41,265 nt of DNA from a virus: IMG/VR virus record IMGVR_UViG_3300025133_000252, positions 1 through 41,265 of that record; one strand, written 5' to 3'. Position 1 is the stretch's first letter, and each line of letters starts with the position of its first letter. Shown here one piece after another: positions 30,011 to 38,064 of this stretch. A program made the position numbers and the translations under genes. The notes beneath the pieces were generated by a model. That model worked only from the letters and a program-made list of their open reading frames with translations, was not told where the DNA came from and did not search any database.

Positions 30011-33000
30011 ATGAGCAATCCACAGCAAGCCGGCTTCCTCGACCGTGTCTTCAACAGCACGATCAGTCTACCGCAGCAGGTAATCTGGCGGATCTGGCGT
30101 GCGCTCGAAGATGAGGACGTCGACCTGTTCTCCGAGCAGGGTCTCCTGGACGCGGCGCTCCTGCCCGGCCTGGGCATCATGGACGACCACCAGGAAGACG
30201 TCATGCCCGACTACATGGCGCAGCAGCTCGGCATGGGCGACGGCTTTGTCGGACAGATGTCGGCCGCGATCTTGAGCGATCCGTTGACGTACCTGACTGG
30301 TGGGTTGAGCGCGGCTGGCAAGGTGGGCACTGCTGTGGGTCAGTCGCGTCGGGCACCCACCCTGAAGAAGCTCCTGCGCGGTGCGGCCGAGACGGCTGGT
30401 CAGAACCTCGACGAGTTCAGCAGGATCACGGCTGTTGACGACCTCGTGCCCCACATCGACGAGGCGATGAAGGAGCTGAAGTCAGGGCCGATGACCAAGA
30501 AGGCGAAGCAGGAGCTGAAGACCCTCGACCGCATGCAGCGCGACCTCGCTGCCCACGGCGGGGATGCGGCCAAGGAGCTGGGCCCTGCGCCCACCCTGCA
30601 CGATGCGCTCCAGTCGACCCGCCAGCGCCAGATCGCCATTGGCCTACCGGGGTTGGCCACGTTCGGGGCGAAGTTCAACGTCGCCGAGGGCTACAGCTCT
30701 TGGTGGACAGCCTTCAAGGATGGCGTCCGTTCTGGTGGGACCGGGCTCTCGAAGGCGCTCCTGACCAACAAGGTTGTCGAGTCGATGCCTGGGGTCAGCA
30801 AGGCCTTGCGCAACGTGACCGCCCCGGCGCGTCACGCTGTTGCCGGCTGGAAGGTGGGTGGCGAGCCCTTGGTCTCCTTCAGCCACGCAGCCGCGCAGAT
30901 GAGCGACGACGAGCTGGCCGCTCTGACCCACTGGACGAACCGAGCCAAGGGTGCCGGGAACATGGTCCCGGACATGCTCAAGCTCAACAAGAAGGGTGAC
31001 GCGAAGGCCCTCGTCGTGAAGGAGTACCGGCGCAACATCGCGGCCGGCCTCTCCCACGAGGAGTCGTTCCGCAAGGCCTTCTCTACCGCTGGCATCGGCA
31101 AGCGAGGCGAGACGGGTGCCGCCCTCTGGGGACGCCTGACCGGGCGGGGCGCAGAGAGCACCGCCTTCCCTAAGTGGGGCGACAAGACCAAGGGCGCGAA
31201 GGCGATCGAGGGGGCGATGGACACGGCTGTCACCCGCTGGCAGCAAGCCTCTGCCCTGGCTGCAGACGGGCGCTTCAACATCCACCCCGAGTCCACCGAG
31301 CTGGGTCGGGTCAGTCGGGTGTTCCACGCCGAGCTGGAGGAGAAGGGCGAGACCATGGCCTTCCTCGCCGAGAAGGCCTTCGACACGGCTTCCGCCTTCA
31401 AGAAGACCTTGAACATGGCGTTCAAGACGGGTGAGGCCTCGACGCACGGCCAGAAGGTCTACGCCGACTTCCTTGCCCACACTGCCCGAGACAACGACCA
31501 GCTCGAGACCCTCGCCGCTGGGCTCTACAAGCGAGTCGCCGCGATCGTTAAGGAGGATGGGCACAGCCTGTCCGCCAACGACATCGGCACCGTATTCGAG
31601 AAGCTCATTGAGCTGCAGCCGTTGCCGGGCGAGCTGGCCCAGACCTTCCACGCGGCCACCATCAATGAGCAAGGTGTTGCTGCCGCCACGGAGTCGTTGA
31701 GCAACTTCCTGAAGAGGCACCGCCGCGTCATGGACAGCTTCGAGAAGATGCTCTTGCGCGGCGGCATCAGCGACGGCGCGGTACGCGAGCGCATCTTGGC
31801 CTCGTTCGACGATCAGGTCTTCCCCTTCATGGAGCGGGAAGCCGAGGTTGCCGGTAGCGCGAAGATCCGGGTAGCGTTTAGACGCCTCATCACCAAGCAG
31901 TCGCGGACTGTCGAGGAGCTGACCCCGCTCGACCAGATTCGGATGCGGCGTGCCAACAACAAGCACGTCATCCGGGGTGCTGGCATTGAGGTACCTGGGG
32001 GCGACCCCATCTACGCGCTCGAGCGGTTCGCCGGCAAGAAGGCCGCGTTCCTCGACGACGCCGACCTCGATGACGCGCTCAAGGAGATCGAGGGCTACGG
32101 TCTCCGCGACATGACTCCTGATGAGATCGTGGGCGCAGCCAAGGAGATCCCGGCCTTCGAGCAGTTCACTCGTCGGCACAGCTTGACCCCGGAGGAGGGG
32201 CTGCAGCTGCTCCGCCGTACCGGCAAGGGCCAGGCCCGTCGGGTGCCGCGCACCGAGATGCGCCAGCCGCAGCTCTGGGAAGAGGGCCGCATGGGCTGGA
32301 CAGGCCAGCAGGCCGACGACCATCTGGCCCAGTACGGCCTCCGCCTGACCAAGGCGGAAGACGGTACCCTTGCGTTGGTCCCGGATGCCGTCACCGAGGC
32401 CACCCTGCGCCGCCGCTACGGCTGGAAGCGCGGCGACATGAAGGGCTTCAACAGCATCCGAGCTGCCATGGCCCAAGCGCGGAAGTGGCTGGGCGAGCAG
32501 GGCGACTACGTCAAGCGCCACGGCCCGGCCGACGTGGAGACCAGGGCCGACCTCAACGTGCCGACCTCGGAGCTGGACGACCTCAAGAAGCTCTTGAGCA
32601 CGGACGACCTCACCACGCTCCGTGGCCGTCGTCGCCTCTTCGACGAGACCCGCCTGCCCCAGGATCTCGGCCCCGACTTCGCCCGCCTCCGGGAGCTTCG
32701 TCGGCGTCGTCAGCTGCCGGCCGACCACCGCCTGCACGAGCCCGGCCCGGTCGTGCCCCAGCGCCGCGTCGAAGTGACCGACTCGGGTGCGCCCCGCACC
32801 GGCGCCGACCTCCGCTTGTTCATGGAGGACAACGGCGTCATCCTCACCGAGGACGAGATGAGCGAGTGGGCCACCGAGTACTCGAGAGGCCGCTTGCTCG
32901 TGCGCGAGCTACAGCGAGCCCTTGGGCGTGCCCGGGCAGCTGGCACCGCGCTCGACTTCGACCCGCAGCTCTTGTCCGAGATCGACAACCACGTCGCCAC

Positions 33001-35536
33001 CTCCGGCAAGATCATCGAGGACATGGTCATGGGTGAGCTGCCCCCCAGCGTCACCCAGCTCTGGGATGATGTGCGCCGCATCCAGACGCAGCAGTTCGAG
33101 GAGGCCCGCAGAGCTGGCGTCTGGATCCCGGGCAGTCCGGTCGGGTACCTGCCTCGCTACTTCAACAAGAATGGCCGAGCCAAGATCGCCAGCATCATCG
33201 GCGACATCGAGCAGACCGACGGCCGCCTCCTTGTACGTCTCGGCATCAAGCAGGCGCAGCGTTTCGGGCGCTCGCTCGACTCCTTCTCGTTGGACGACCT
33301 GAACGACATCCATGCAGAGGTCAGGGCGCTGACCGCAGAGGAGGGGGCGGACAAGGTGTGGGCCAGCTACATGGCTCGCATCGAGCACGAGATGAAGCGG
33401 GCCGGCGTCCCGATCGCCGGTGGTGCAGGGCGACGGGGTGCCTACGACAGCAAGCGCCTCGTCGACGATCCGTTCCTCTCGTTGCTCCAGCGTCTCGGTG
33501 CCTCCAACCAGAACAAGACGCTCGAGCAGTATTGGGACAACATGCTCGCCGCCAGCGACACGGCCCCGGGCGAGTCCATGATGCTGGGCGGCAAGGTGGT
33601 CGGCGTCATCGACAACACAGGGAAGACGCGCAACGTCAAGAGTGCCCGCGCCTTCCCCGCGAGAACCACCTTGCGCAAGCCGTCGCAGAACCTCGAAGTG
33701 GTCGACCTGACCAATGAGGCTGCTGACCTGGAGTACACCCCGCAGTCCATCGTCATTGAGACGGCCAAGGGGGAGCGCCATGTGGTGCCCACCGCCATGC
33801 TTGATGAGACCGGCTTCGGGCTCCTTGATCTGGGCGCGGCCGACGAGCTGGAAGCCCTGGGCTACACCCCGACGCTCGGCCAGAACTTCGCCAAGGCCAG
33901 CCTGCGCTCCGACCTGCACGAGAGCATCTTCCAGGGCGTCCTCCAAGGGGGACAGGCCGAAGGGCTGCTCGGCCGGCACGTGGTCTTCGGGGCACAGAAC
34001 CTGATGGCGTCGGCGATCAAGGCCTCGGCCAAGGTCCACGAGGTCACTGCGCCCGCGCTCCGCACCTTCGACTCGGTCAACTACCTGATCAAGACGTTCC
34101 AGACGATCTTCCGGTTGCCTTTCCACATCGCCAACCTGACCAGCGGTGTGTTCCAGACGATGCTGGCCGGGGCCTCACCGAAGAACGTCGCTGCCGCCTA
34201 CGTCGACACCATGCGCCTGATGGGCGGCAACCAGCAGCGCCTCGCTCAAGCGGCCGGCGCGTTGGGCGACATGCTCGGCACCGACGAGACGGTGAGCAAC
34301 GGGGTCCTCTCCCTGCTCAAGGGCAACCGCACCGAGATCCAGCGCCTTGCTCGGATGCAAGGCAACGGCGACCTCGCCAAGCACCTCGATGCGCTACAGG
34401 ATGCCGGCATCGATGAGATCGAGTCGCTCGTCATCAAGCACGCTGACGGCACCGAGACGGACCTCGTGGAGTTCTTGCAGCTTGCGGGCGAGATGGAGTT
34501 GTATGGCACCTTCGCTAGTTCCCTGACCCGTGGCTCGCGGACGGTCGGCGAGAACCTCGTGCGCATCAAGATGGACGCGCTCGAGCCCACCTTGGGTGGG
34601 CGAATCAAGGGGCTCCCCGGTCGCACCCTCGAACGGATGCGCAACGTCAGCGAGACCTCGGAGGTCTTCAACCGGACAGCGACAGCCCTTGCGCTGGTGA
34701 GAGAGGGCCACCCGATGCGTCGTGCCATCGAGATCGCCAAGGAGGCGCACGTCCCCTACGAGAAACTCACGCCGTTCGAGCGCAACTACATGAAGCGCCT
34801 CTCGGTGTACTACGCCTTCCCTCGCCACTACATGCCGTGGGCCTGGGCACGCTTCGCCGAGGACCCCAAGAAGCTCTCGGTTCTGGCTCACACCATGCGC
34901 GACCAGAAGCTCTTGGCCTCGCAAGAGGGTCGCCCCACCTTGGTTCTAGGCGACATGCGCCTCGACGTGGGGCGTTTGAACGCCAACATGGAAGCGGCCG
35001 GGATGCTCGCCGCCTTCGCTGACCGCATCGTGATGCCTGCCGCCGAGATCATGCCCGGCATCGACTCGGTCGATCCGCGTGACCTCATCAAGGCGCAGAG
35101 TGACGCCGGCCTCACCTCGGTGGGTGGCGTGGCCAGCATGCTAGGCTGGAAGAACATGGTGCCACAGGGCGAGCGCACCCAGGGAGGGGCACCTGACCTG
35201 TGGGGCGACGCGGTCAACATAATCTGGCCAATCAAGATCGCTGCCCAGATCGCGGGCAAGGTGCCGTCGAAGGAGGAGGGCTCCCCCTACGTCGACTACA
35301 CCCCGCTCGAGTCGTGGCTCACGGACAGCAACTTCGGCCTTGGCCTGCGCAAGGTGAAGCCCCAGCACGAGCTTCAGCAGGCGATCATGGCCTACCGCAA
35401 AGAGGTCCGGAAGCTCCAGCTCCGAGCCGCAGCCACCGAGGACGAGGGCAAGCGTGAGCGACTCCTCGACCACGTCCGTACGCTGACCACCAGTCTGGGT
35501 CAGATCCAAGCCGACTCCCAACAGAAGACCGACTAG
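30011..35536 (+). CDS. Giant internal virion protein (gp16-like), 1841 aa
   Basis: The largest gene of the window. By order it corresponds to T7 gp16, which ejects into the cell with the DNA. It is longer than T7 gp16 (1318 aa). No transglycosylase motif was recognised at its N-terminus, unlike T7 gp16. Hydrophobic stretches lie near residues 85-110 (FVGQMSAAILSDPLTYLTGG) and near the C-terminal third. The remainder is long charged helices. A GCGTTTAGACGCC motif occurs inside at 31874-31886, using TTT and AGA codons. AGGTAACC precedes the ATG. A lytic domain of unknown type could hide here. Confidence 0.7.
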   Translation: MSNPQQAGFLDRVFNSTISLPQQVIWRIWRALEDEDVDLFSEQGLLDAALLPGLGIMDDHQEDVMPDYMAQQLGMGDGFVGQMSAAILSDPLTYLTGGLSAAGKVGTAVGQSRRAPTLKKLLRGAAETAGQNLDEFSRITAVDDLVPHIDEAMKELKSGPMTKKAKQELKTLDRMQRDLAAHGGDAAKELGPAPTLHDALQSTRQRQIAIGLPGLATFGAKFNVAEGYSSWWTAFKDGVRSGGTGLSKALLTNKVVESMPGVSKALRNVTAPARHAVAGWKVGGEPLVSFSHAAAQMSDDELAALTHWTNRAKGAGNMVPDMLKLNKKGDAKALVVKEYRRNIAAGLSHEESFRKAFSTAGIGKRGETGAALWGRLTGRGAESTAFPKWGDKTKGAKAIEGAMDTAVTRWQQASALAADGRFNIHPESTELGRVSRVFHAELEEKGETMAFLAEKAFDTASAFKKTLNMAFKTGEASTHGQKVYADFLAHTARDNDQLETLAAGLYKRVAAIVKEDGHSLSANDIGTVFEKLIELQPLPGELAQTFHAATINEQGVAAATESLSNFLKRHRRVMDSFEKMLLRGGISDGAVRERILASFDDQVFPFMEREAEVAGSAKIRVAFRRLITKQSRTVEELTPLDQIRMRRANNKHVIRGAGIEVPGGDPIYALERFAGKKAAFLDDADLDDALKEIEGYGLRDMTPDEIVGAAKEIPAFEQFTRRHSLTPEEGLQLLRRTGKGQARRVPRTEMRQPQLWEEGRMGWTGQQADDHLAQYGLRLTKAEDGTLALVPDAVTEATLRRRYGWKRGDMKGFNSIRAAMAQARKWLGEQGDYVKRHGPADVETRADLNVPTSELDDLKKLLSTDDLTTLRGRRRLFDETRLPQDLGPDFARLRELRRRRQLPADHRLHEPGPVVPQRRVEVTDSGAPRTGADLRLFMEDNGVILTEDEMSEWATEYSRGRLLVRELQRALGRARAAGTALDFDPQLLSEIDNHVATSGKIIEDMVMGELPPSVTQLWDDVRRIQTQQFEEARRAGVWIPGSPVGYLPRYFNKNGRAKIASIIGDIEQTDGRLLVRLGIKQAQRFGRSLDSFSLDDLNDIHAEVRALTAEEGADKVWASYMARIEHEMKRAGVPIAGGAGRRGAYDSKRLVDDPFLSLLQRLGASNQNKTLEQYWDNMLAASDTAPGESMMLGGKVVGVIDNTGKTRNVKSARAFPARTTLRKPSQNLEVVDLTNEAADLEYTPQSIVIETAKGERHVVPTAMLDETGFGLLDLGAADELEALGYTPTLGQNFAKASLRSDLHESIFQGVLQGGQAEGLLGRHVVFGAQNLMASAIKASAKVHEVTAPALRTFDSVNYLIKTFQTIFRLPFHIANLTSGVFQTMLAGASPKNVAAAYVDTMRLMGGNQQRLAQAAGALGDMLGTDETVSNGVLSLLKGNRTEIQRLARMQGNGDLAKHLDALQDAGIDEIESLVIKHADGTETDLVEFLQLAGEMELYGTFASSLTRGSRTVGENLVRIKMDALEPTLGGRIKGLPGRTLERMRNVSETSEVFNRTATALALVREGHPMRRAIEIAKEAHVPYEKLTPFERNYMKRLSVYYAFPRHYMPWAWARFAEDPKKLSVLAHTMRDQKLLASQEGRPTLVLGDMRLDVGRLNANMEAAGMLAAFADRIVMPAAEIMPGIDSVDPRDLIKAQSDAGLTSVGGVASMLGWKNMVPQGERTQGGAPDLWGDAVNIIWPIKIAAQIAGKVPSKEEGSPYVDYTPLESWLTDSNFGLGLRKVKPQHELQQAIMAYRKEVRKLQLRAAATEDEGKRERLLDHVRTLTTSLGQIQADSQQKTD
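31874..31886 (+). promoter_or_regulatory. GCGTTTAGACGCC motif copy (12/13)
   Basis: It lies inside the gp16-like gene, read as GCG TTT AGA CGC C. TTT and AGA are codons that the surrounding gene rarely uses, which suggests the DNA sequence rather than the protein is being kept. It is one of the few rightward-arm copies. Confidence 0.35.
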
Positions 35537-35540
35537 TACC

Positions 35541-35885
35541 ATGCCTAAGTCCGACACGCCTCCCTCTTCTGCTCCCGTCGTGCGCGAGATGCGCCGCGAG
35601 TTCGGGGTAGGGATCACTGTCAATGTGGCCCTCGTCCTCGCGCTCATCACCTTCATCTACAAGGCGGGCAAGTGGGTCGAGCGGATCGACAACAGCATCA
35701 TTGGCACGAACACCCGCGTCGAAGCCCTGGAGGAGAGCCTCAACGGCTTCGTCGGGGATCGGTGGCGGCGGAGCGACACCTTGATGTACCATGTCCTTGC
35801 CCAAACGGCCGTAGACGCCTGGGCCGAACGCAACGAGTTGACTCCTTTCGTCCTACCTCCTCCCTACACACCTCAAGAGCAATGA
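35541..35885 (+). CDS. Single-membrane-helix protein, holin candidate, 114 aa
   Basis: A charged N-terminus (VVREMRREFGVGITV) leads into one hydrophobic helix at about residues 22-41 (TVNVALVLALITFIYKA). The amphipathic segment KWVERIDNSIIGTNTRVEAL follows, then a soluble tail with a proline-rich end (FVLPPPYTPQEQ). One transmembrane helix with charged flanks and a position just before the spanin candidate fit a holin or a holin-associated protein. Podovirus proteins of similar shape are also annotated only as membrane proteins. It starts four bases after the gp16-like stop, and its stop is coupled to the next gene by ATGA. Confidence 0.6.
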   Translation: MPKSDTPPSSAPVVREMRREFGVGITVNVALVLALITFIYKAGKWVERIDNSIIGTNTRVEALEESLNGFVGDRWRRSDTLMYHVLAQTAVDAWAERNELTPFVLPPPYTPQEQ

Positions 35886-36301
35886 GACACCTGATCCTTG
35901 TCGTACTCCTTGCGGCGCTCTCCTCCTCCTGCGTCGCTACCCGTGGTGACCTCACCGACATGTCCGCCGGCTTCGCTGACGCCTTCGCCAAGTTCGAGCA
36001 GCGGGCGGACGATGCGCCCACCCAGGCTGACATCGGCTTGGCTCGGGCCGAGCTGCTCGCGGAACTCAAGGGCACCGTGGACAAGACGGTGGACGCCATC
36101 GACGGGCGCATCGCCGATGTGGTAGCTACCGTGGACACCGTCAGCGAGAAGGTCGGCGAGGGCCCCATGGGGTGGCTCGAGCTGCTCTTGGGAGCAGCCG
36201 GCACGACGGTCGCCGGCGTCGGCGGGCTACACGTCCACCGGAACAGCACCCGCCGCCGCGACCTCGAAGTCCAAGAGCTGCGCAAGGCAGCTGGCCAATG
36301 A
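35882..36301 (+). CDS. Lipoprotein with C-terminal membrane helix, unimolecular spanin candidate, 139 aa
   Basis: The N-terminus MRHLILVVLLAALSSSC is a lipoprotein-type signal ending at Cys17; the residue at -3 is Ser, not the usual Leu, which is a weak point. Residues 18-95 form a charged helical region (TDMSAGFADAFAKFEQRADD, then TVDKTVDAIDGRIADVVATV). A hydrophobic helix at about 97-118 (GWLELLLGAAGTTVAGVGGL) precedes a basic cytoplasmic tail. An outer-membrane lipid anchor plus a C-terminal inner-membrane helix is the layout of u-spanins, which fuse the two membranes at lysis. It therefore points to a Gram-negative host. It is coupled by ATGA on both sides, to the holin candidate and the resolvase. 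Confidence 0.62.
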   Translation: MRHLILVVLLAALSSSCVATRGDLTDMSAGFADAFAKFEQRADDAPTQADIGLARAELLAELKGTVDKTVDAIDGRIADVVATVDTVSEKVGEGPMGWLELLLGAAGTTVAGVGGLHVHRNSTRRRDLEVQELRKAAGQ

Positions 36302-36810
36302 TCGTCCTGGGTGTCGATCCCGGGTACAAGAACCTGGGCCTCTCTGTCCTGCGCATCGATGAGGAAGACTCGTCGAAGGTCGAGCTGCTGTGGTCGAAGA
36401 ACATGGCCGTTGGTCGAGCGACTGCACCGATGGCCTTCGCCAAGTTCCTCGTGCCTCGACTCGAGGCGCTGCACAGCGAGTACGGGCCCATCGAGGGCGT
36501 GGCCTGCGAGACCCCGCCCATCCTGCCCGGCAACATCAAGACCACTGCCTTCCTCTGGGCCGTGACTTCGATCATCGTGGGCTGGGCGCAGCAAAAGGAC
36601 ATGGCCATGCGACACGCCTCGCCGATCTCCCTCAAGCGAGGGGTCTGTCGTACCCTGGACATGCCCTGGGACAAGAGCTTCATCCCACGCAAGTCGCATG
36701 TGAAGAAGGCGGTCGAGGCGCTGCTCGGGACAACCAGCTCGACGTCGCACGAGAATGATGCCACCTTCATCGGGCTGCTCTTGTTCTCCAAGGCGGTGCC
36801 GGCGGCATGA
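36298..36810 (+). CDS. RuvC-like Holliday junction resolvase, 170 aa
   Basis: An RNase H-fold nuclease of the RuvC type: GVDPGYKNLG with Asp7, VACETPP with Glu71, and HENDA with His151 and Asp154. It would cut branched DNA, clearing junctions from concatemers before packaging. It starts MIVLGVDPGY at 36298, overlapping the spanin candidate's stop as ATGA. The longer frame is noise from upstream. Its place at the end of the late arm, away from the replication genes, fits a packaging role. The length is close to bacterial RuvC (about 173 aa). Confidence 0.85.
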   Translation: MIVLGVDPGYKNLGLSVLRIDEEDSSKVELLWSKNMAVGRATAPMAFAKFLVPRLEALHSEYGPIEGVACETPPILPGNIKTTAFLWAVTSIIVGWAQQKDMAMRHASPISLKRGVCRTLDMPWDKSFIPRKSHVKKAVEALLGTTSSTSHENDATFIGLLLFSKAVPAA

Positions 36811-37229
36811 AGAAGCTCCACGTTGCGTCCAGGGTATCTCGGCTTGCCTACACCGGATGTGTGTTGGCAGACTTCGAGGTGAGGGCACTCAAACTAGATG
36901 AGCTGTTCTGCCCTGTGCGCCACGTGCAGACCTTCGTTGCGGGGGTACAGCGGTCCATCGACGAGAGCGGGCTACGGCATCCCGTGATCGTCGTGCGCAT
37001 TCCGCGTGAAGATCTGATCGCGCAGCACGAGCAATGGGGGACCACTGGGCGGTCTATCCCTGACCGTCCCTGGCTCAACGTGGTGTGCGGCGGCACGAAC
37101 CGGGTCGAGGCAGCACGTGGTCTGGGCTTCACGCACATCGACTGTCTCCTGGTGCCTGACTTCGACCTAGCCATGCGCATCCAGGAGCGACAACGGAGAA
37201 GCTATGTCCCAGCCCCAGCGCAAAAGTAA
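36807..37229 (+). CDS. ParB/Srx-fold protein, 140 aa
   Basis: It resembles the N-terminal ParB/sulfiredoxin domain: a front half with LKLDELFCPVRHVQTFVAGV and SIDESGLRHPVIVV, then the core GGTNRVEAARGLGFTHIDCL. There is no helix-turn-helix part, so it is not a full ParB partition protein. Phage members of this fold are found with nuclease or nucleotide-binding roles, and the family is functionally mixed. It overlaps the RuvC-like gene by ATGA and the next gene by 26 bases. It might assist resolution or packaging; that is inference. Confidence 0.75.
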   Translation: MKKLHVASRVSRLAYTGCVLADFEVRALKLDELFCPVRHVQTFVAGVQRSIDESGLRHPVIVVRIPREDLIAQHEQWGTTGRSIPDRPWLNVVCGGTNRVEAARGLGFTHIDCLLVPDFDLAMRIQERQRRSYVPAPAQK

Positions 37230-37647
37230 GCCCACTGCCCCGAAGCTCGAGCGGTTGTCCTCACCTGAAGACATGGCGGTCGAGCGCTTCGGTAAGGTCG
37301 AAGGGCTGGCGATCATCCGGCTGAACACCCTCAAGCTGGCTGAACACTATGCCGAGCGGTACCAGCTGGACATGGCCGATCCAGAGGTCGCGGTGATCGC
37401 CTCCGCCCTGGCGTTTACACGCCACAAGCAGCTCATTCTCTTGTCCGAGGTCGAGGAAGACTTGTTCCGGCGGTCCCTTGGTTCTGCTGACGCGCAGGAC
37501 TACGGCCGGACGCTGTTCAAGGTGACCCAGGCCGGGACGCACAGGGAAATCCATCGAGAGATCGATCGCCTGCACTCCCGGGCCAGGGCCTACAGCAAGG
37601 AGCTACGCTACCTCGCTGACGACGCTAGTCGCGGGTCGGGCGACTAG
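37204..37647 (+). CDS. Helical hypothetical protein at the end of the rightward arm, 147 aa
   Basis: Not recognised. The N-terminus is basic and disordered (MSQPQRKSKPTAPKLERLSS). Long helices follow (MAVERFGKVEGLAIIRLNTL, EVAVIASALAFTRHKQLILL) and end in a basic helix (THREIHREIDRLHSRARAYS). No zinc or catalytic motif was seen. It could be a DNA-binding packaging helper, such as a small terminase displaced from terL, but that is a guess. A perfect GCGTTTACACGCC motif lies inside (37411-37423). Its last 23 bases are the tail-to-tail hairpin with the DUF6378-like gene. Confidence 0.68.
   Translation: MSQPQRKSKPTAPKLERLSSPEDMAVERFGKVEGLAIIRLNTLKLAEHYAERYQLDMADPEVAVIASALAFTRHKQLILLSEVEEDLFRRSLGSADAQDYGRTLFKVTQAGTHREIHREIDRLHSRARAYSKELRYLADDASRGSGD
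37411..37423 (+). promoter_or_regulatory. GCGTTTACACGCC motif copy (13/13)
   Basis: It lies inside the last rightward gene, read as GCG TTT ACA CGC C in a frame different from the primase copy. It is identical to the copy at 739-751. Function unknown. Confidence 0.4.
37625..37647. terminator. Bidirectional hairpin at the tail-to-tail gene overlap
   Basis: CTAGTCGC (37625-37632) and GCGACTAG (37640-37647) are perfect inverted repeats around a 7-base loop. The rightward stop TAG (37645-37647) and the leftward stop (37627-37625) both lie inside the stem, and both proteins end with the codons GCGAC-TAG or similar. There is no T-tract on either strand. It could stop both convergent transcripts or stabilise their 3' ends. 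Confidence 0.6.
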
Positions 37648-37909
37648 ACTCGGTGTCGCACACGATCTGTGCGTTCACGGCGTAGCCGGCGATGTCCTGG
37701 AGGGTGTCCACCGACGGGTGGCCCTCCTGACTCCGGCTGATCTTCTGCAGGATGTTGAACATGCAGACGTCGAGGGGGTCCAAGGGCTTGCCTCCGTCCC
37801 GGTTGGCGAGGTAGGCATTCCAGAGGCGGGCGGTACGAGTGTGGTTGACGAAGGGGTGGCCGTACTCCTCGCCTCGCTCGTCGACGATCGACTGGATCTG
37901 GCCGCTCAT
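37625..37909 (-). CDS. DUF6378-like protein, 94 aa
   Basis: It fits the DUF6378 pattern: QSIVDERGEEYGHPFVNHTR (residues 6-25), LWNAYLANRDGGKPLDPLDV, MFNILQKISRSQEG and VDTLQDIAGYAVNAQIV. The family is phage-borne with an EYG...DiAGYA pattern. I recall it being compared with all-alpha NTP pyrophosphatases, but the catalytic acids cannot be checked here. The ATG at 37909 overlaps the upstream stop as ATGA and has GAGGTAGACCAATG. It is the last leftward gene before the arms meet, and its end lies in the hairpin at 37625-37647. Confidence 0.8.
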   Translation of the reverse strand: MSGQIQSIVDERGEEYGHPFVNHTRTARLWNAYLANRDGGKPLDPLDVCMFNILQKISRSQEGHPSVDTLQDIAGYAVNAQIVCDTESSRPTRD

Positions 37910-38064
37910 TGGTCTACCTCGCTGCCCTGCTCTTCCTGTCGGCGCTCATCCATGATGTGGGTGATGAGGCGGATCAACGAGAGCAGCGACACGTCAGGCA
38001 TTGCCTGGAGCTGCGTGACGAGCATCTTGGCAGAGGGCGACGGCTCAACGGGAGGGTTGCTCAC
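37906..38064 (-). CDS. Small hypothetical protein, 52 aa, GTG start
   Basis: A gene easily missed: MSNPPVEPSPSAKMLVTQLQ, then MPDVSLLSLIRLITHIMDER, ending EEQGSEVDQ. A strong ribosome binding site (AGGAGGTGTGCC) precedes the GTG. Its stop is coupled to the next gene by ATGA, and its start lies 20 bases inside the exonuclease gene. It is predicted to be a single amphipathic helix with an acidic tail, not a membrane segment. Function unknown. Confidence 0.7.
   Translation of the reverse strand: MSNPPVEPSPSAKMLVTQLQAMPDVSLLSLIRLITHIMDERRQEEQGSEVDQ

Noticed and set aside
30644-32737. 697-codon minus-strand frame opposite the gp16-like gene
   Set aside because: Same shadow effect. The sense frame continues through the whole interval and has a good start and gene context.
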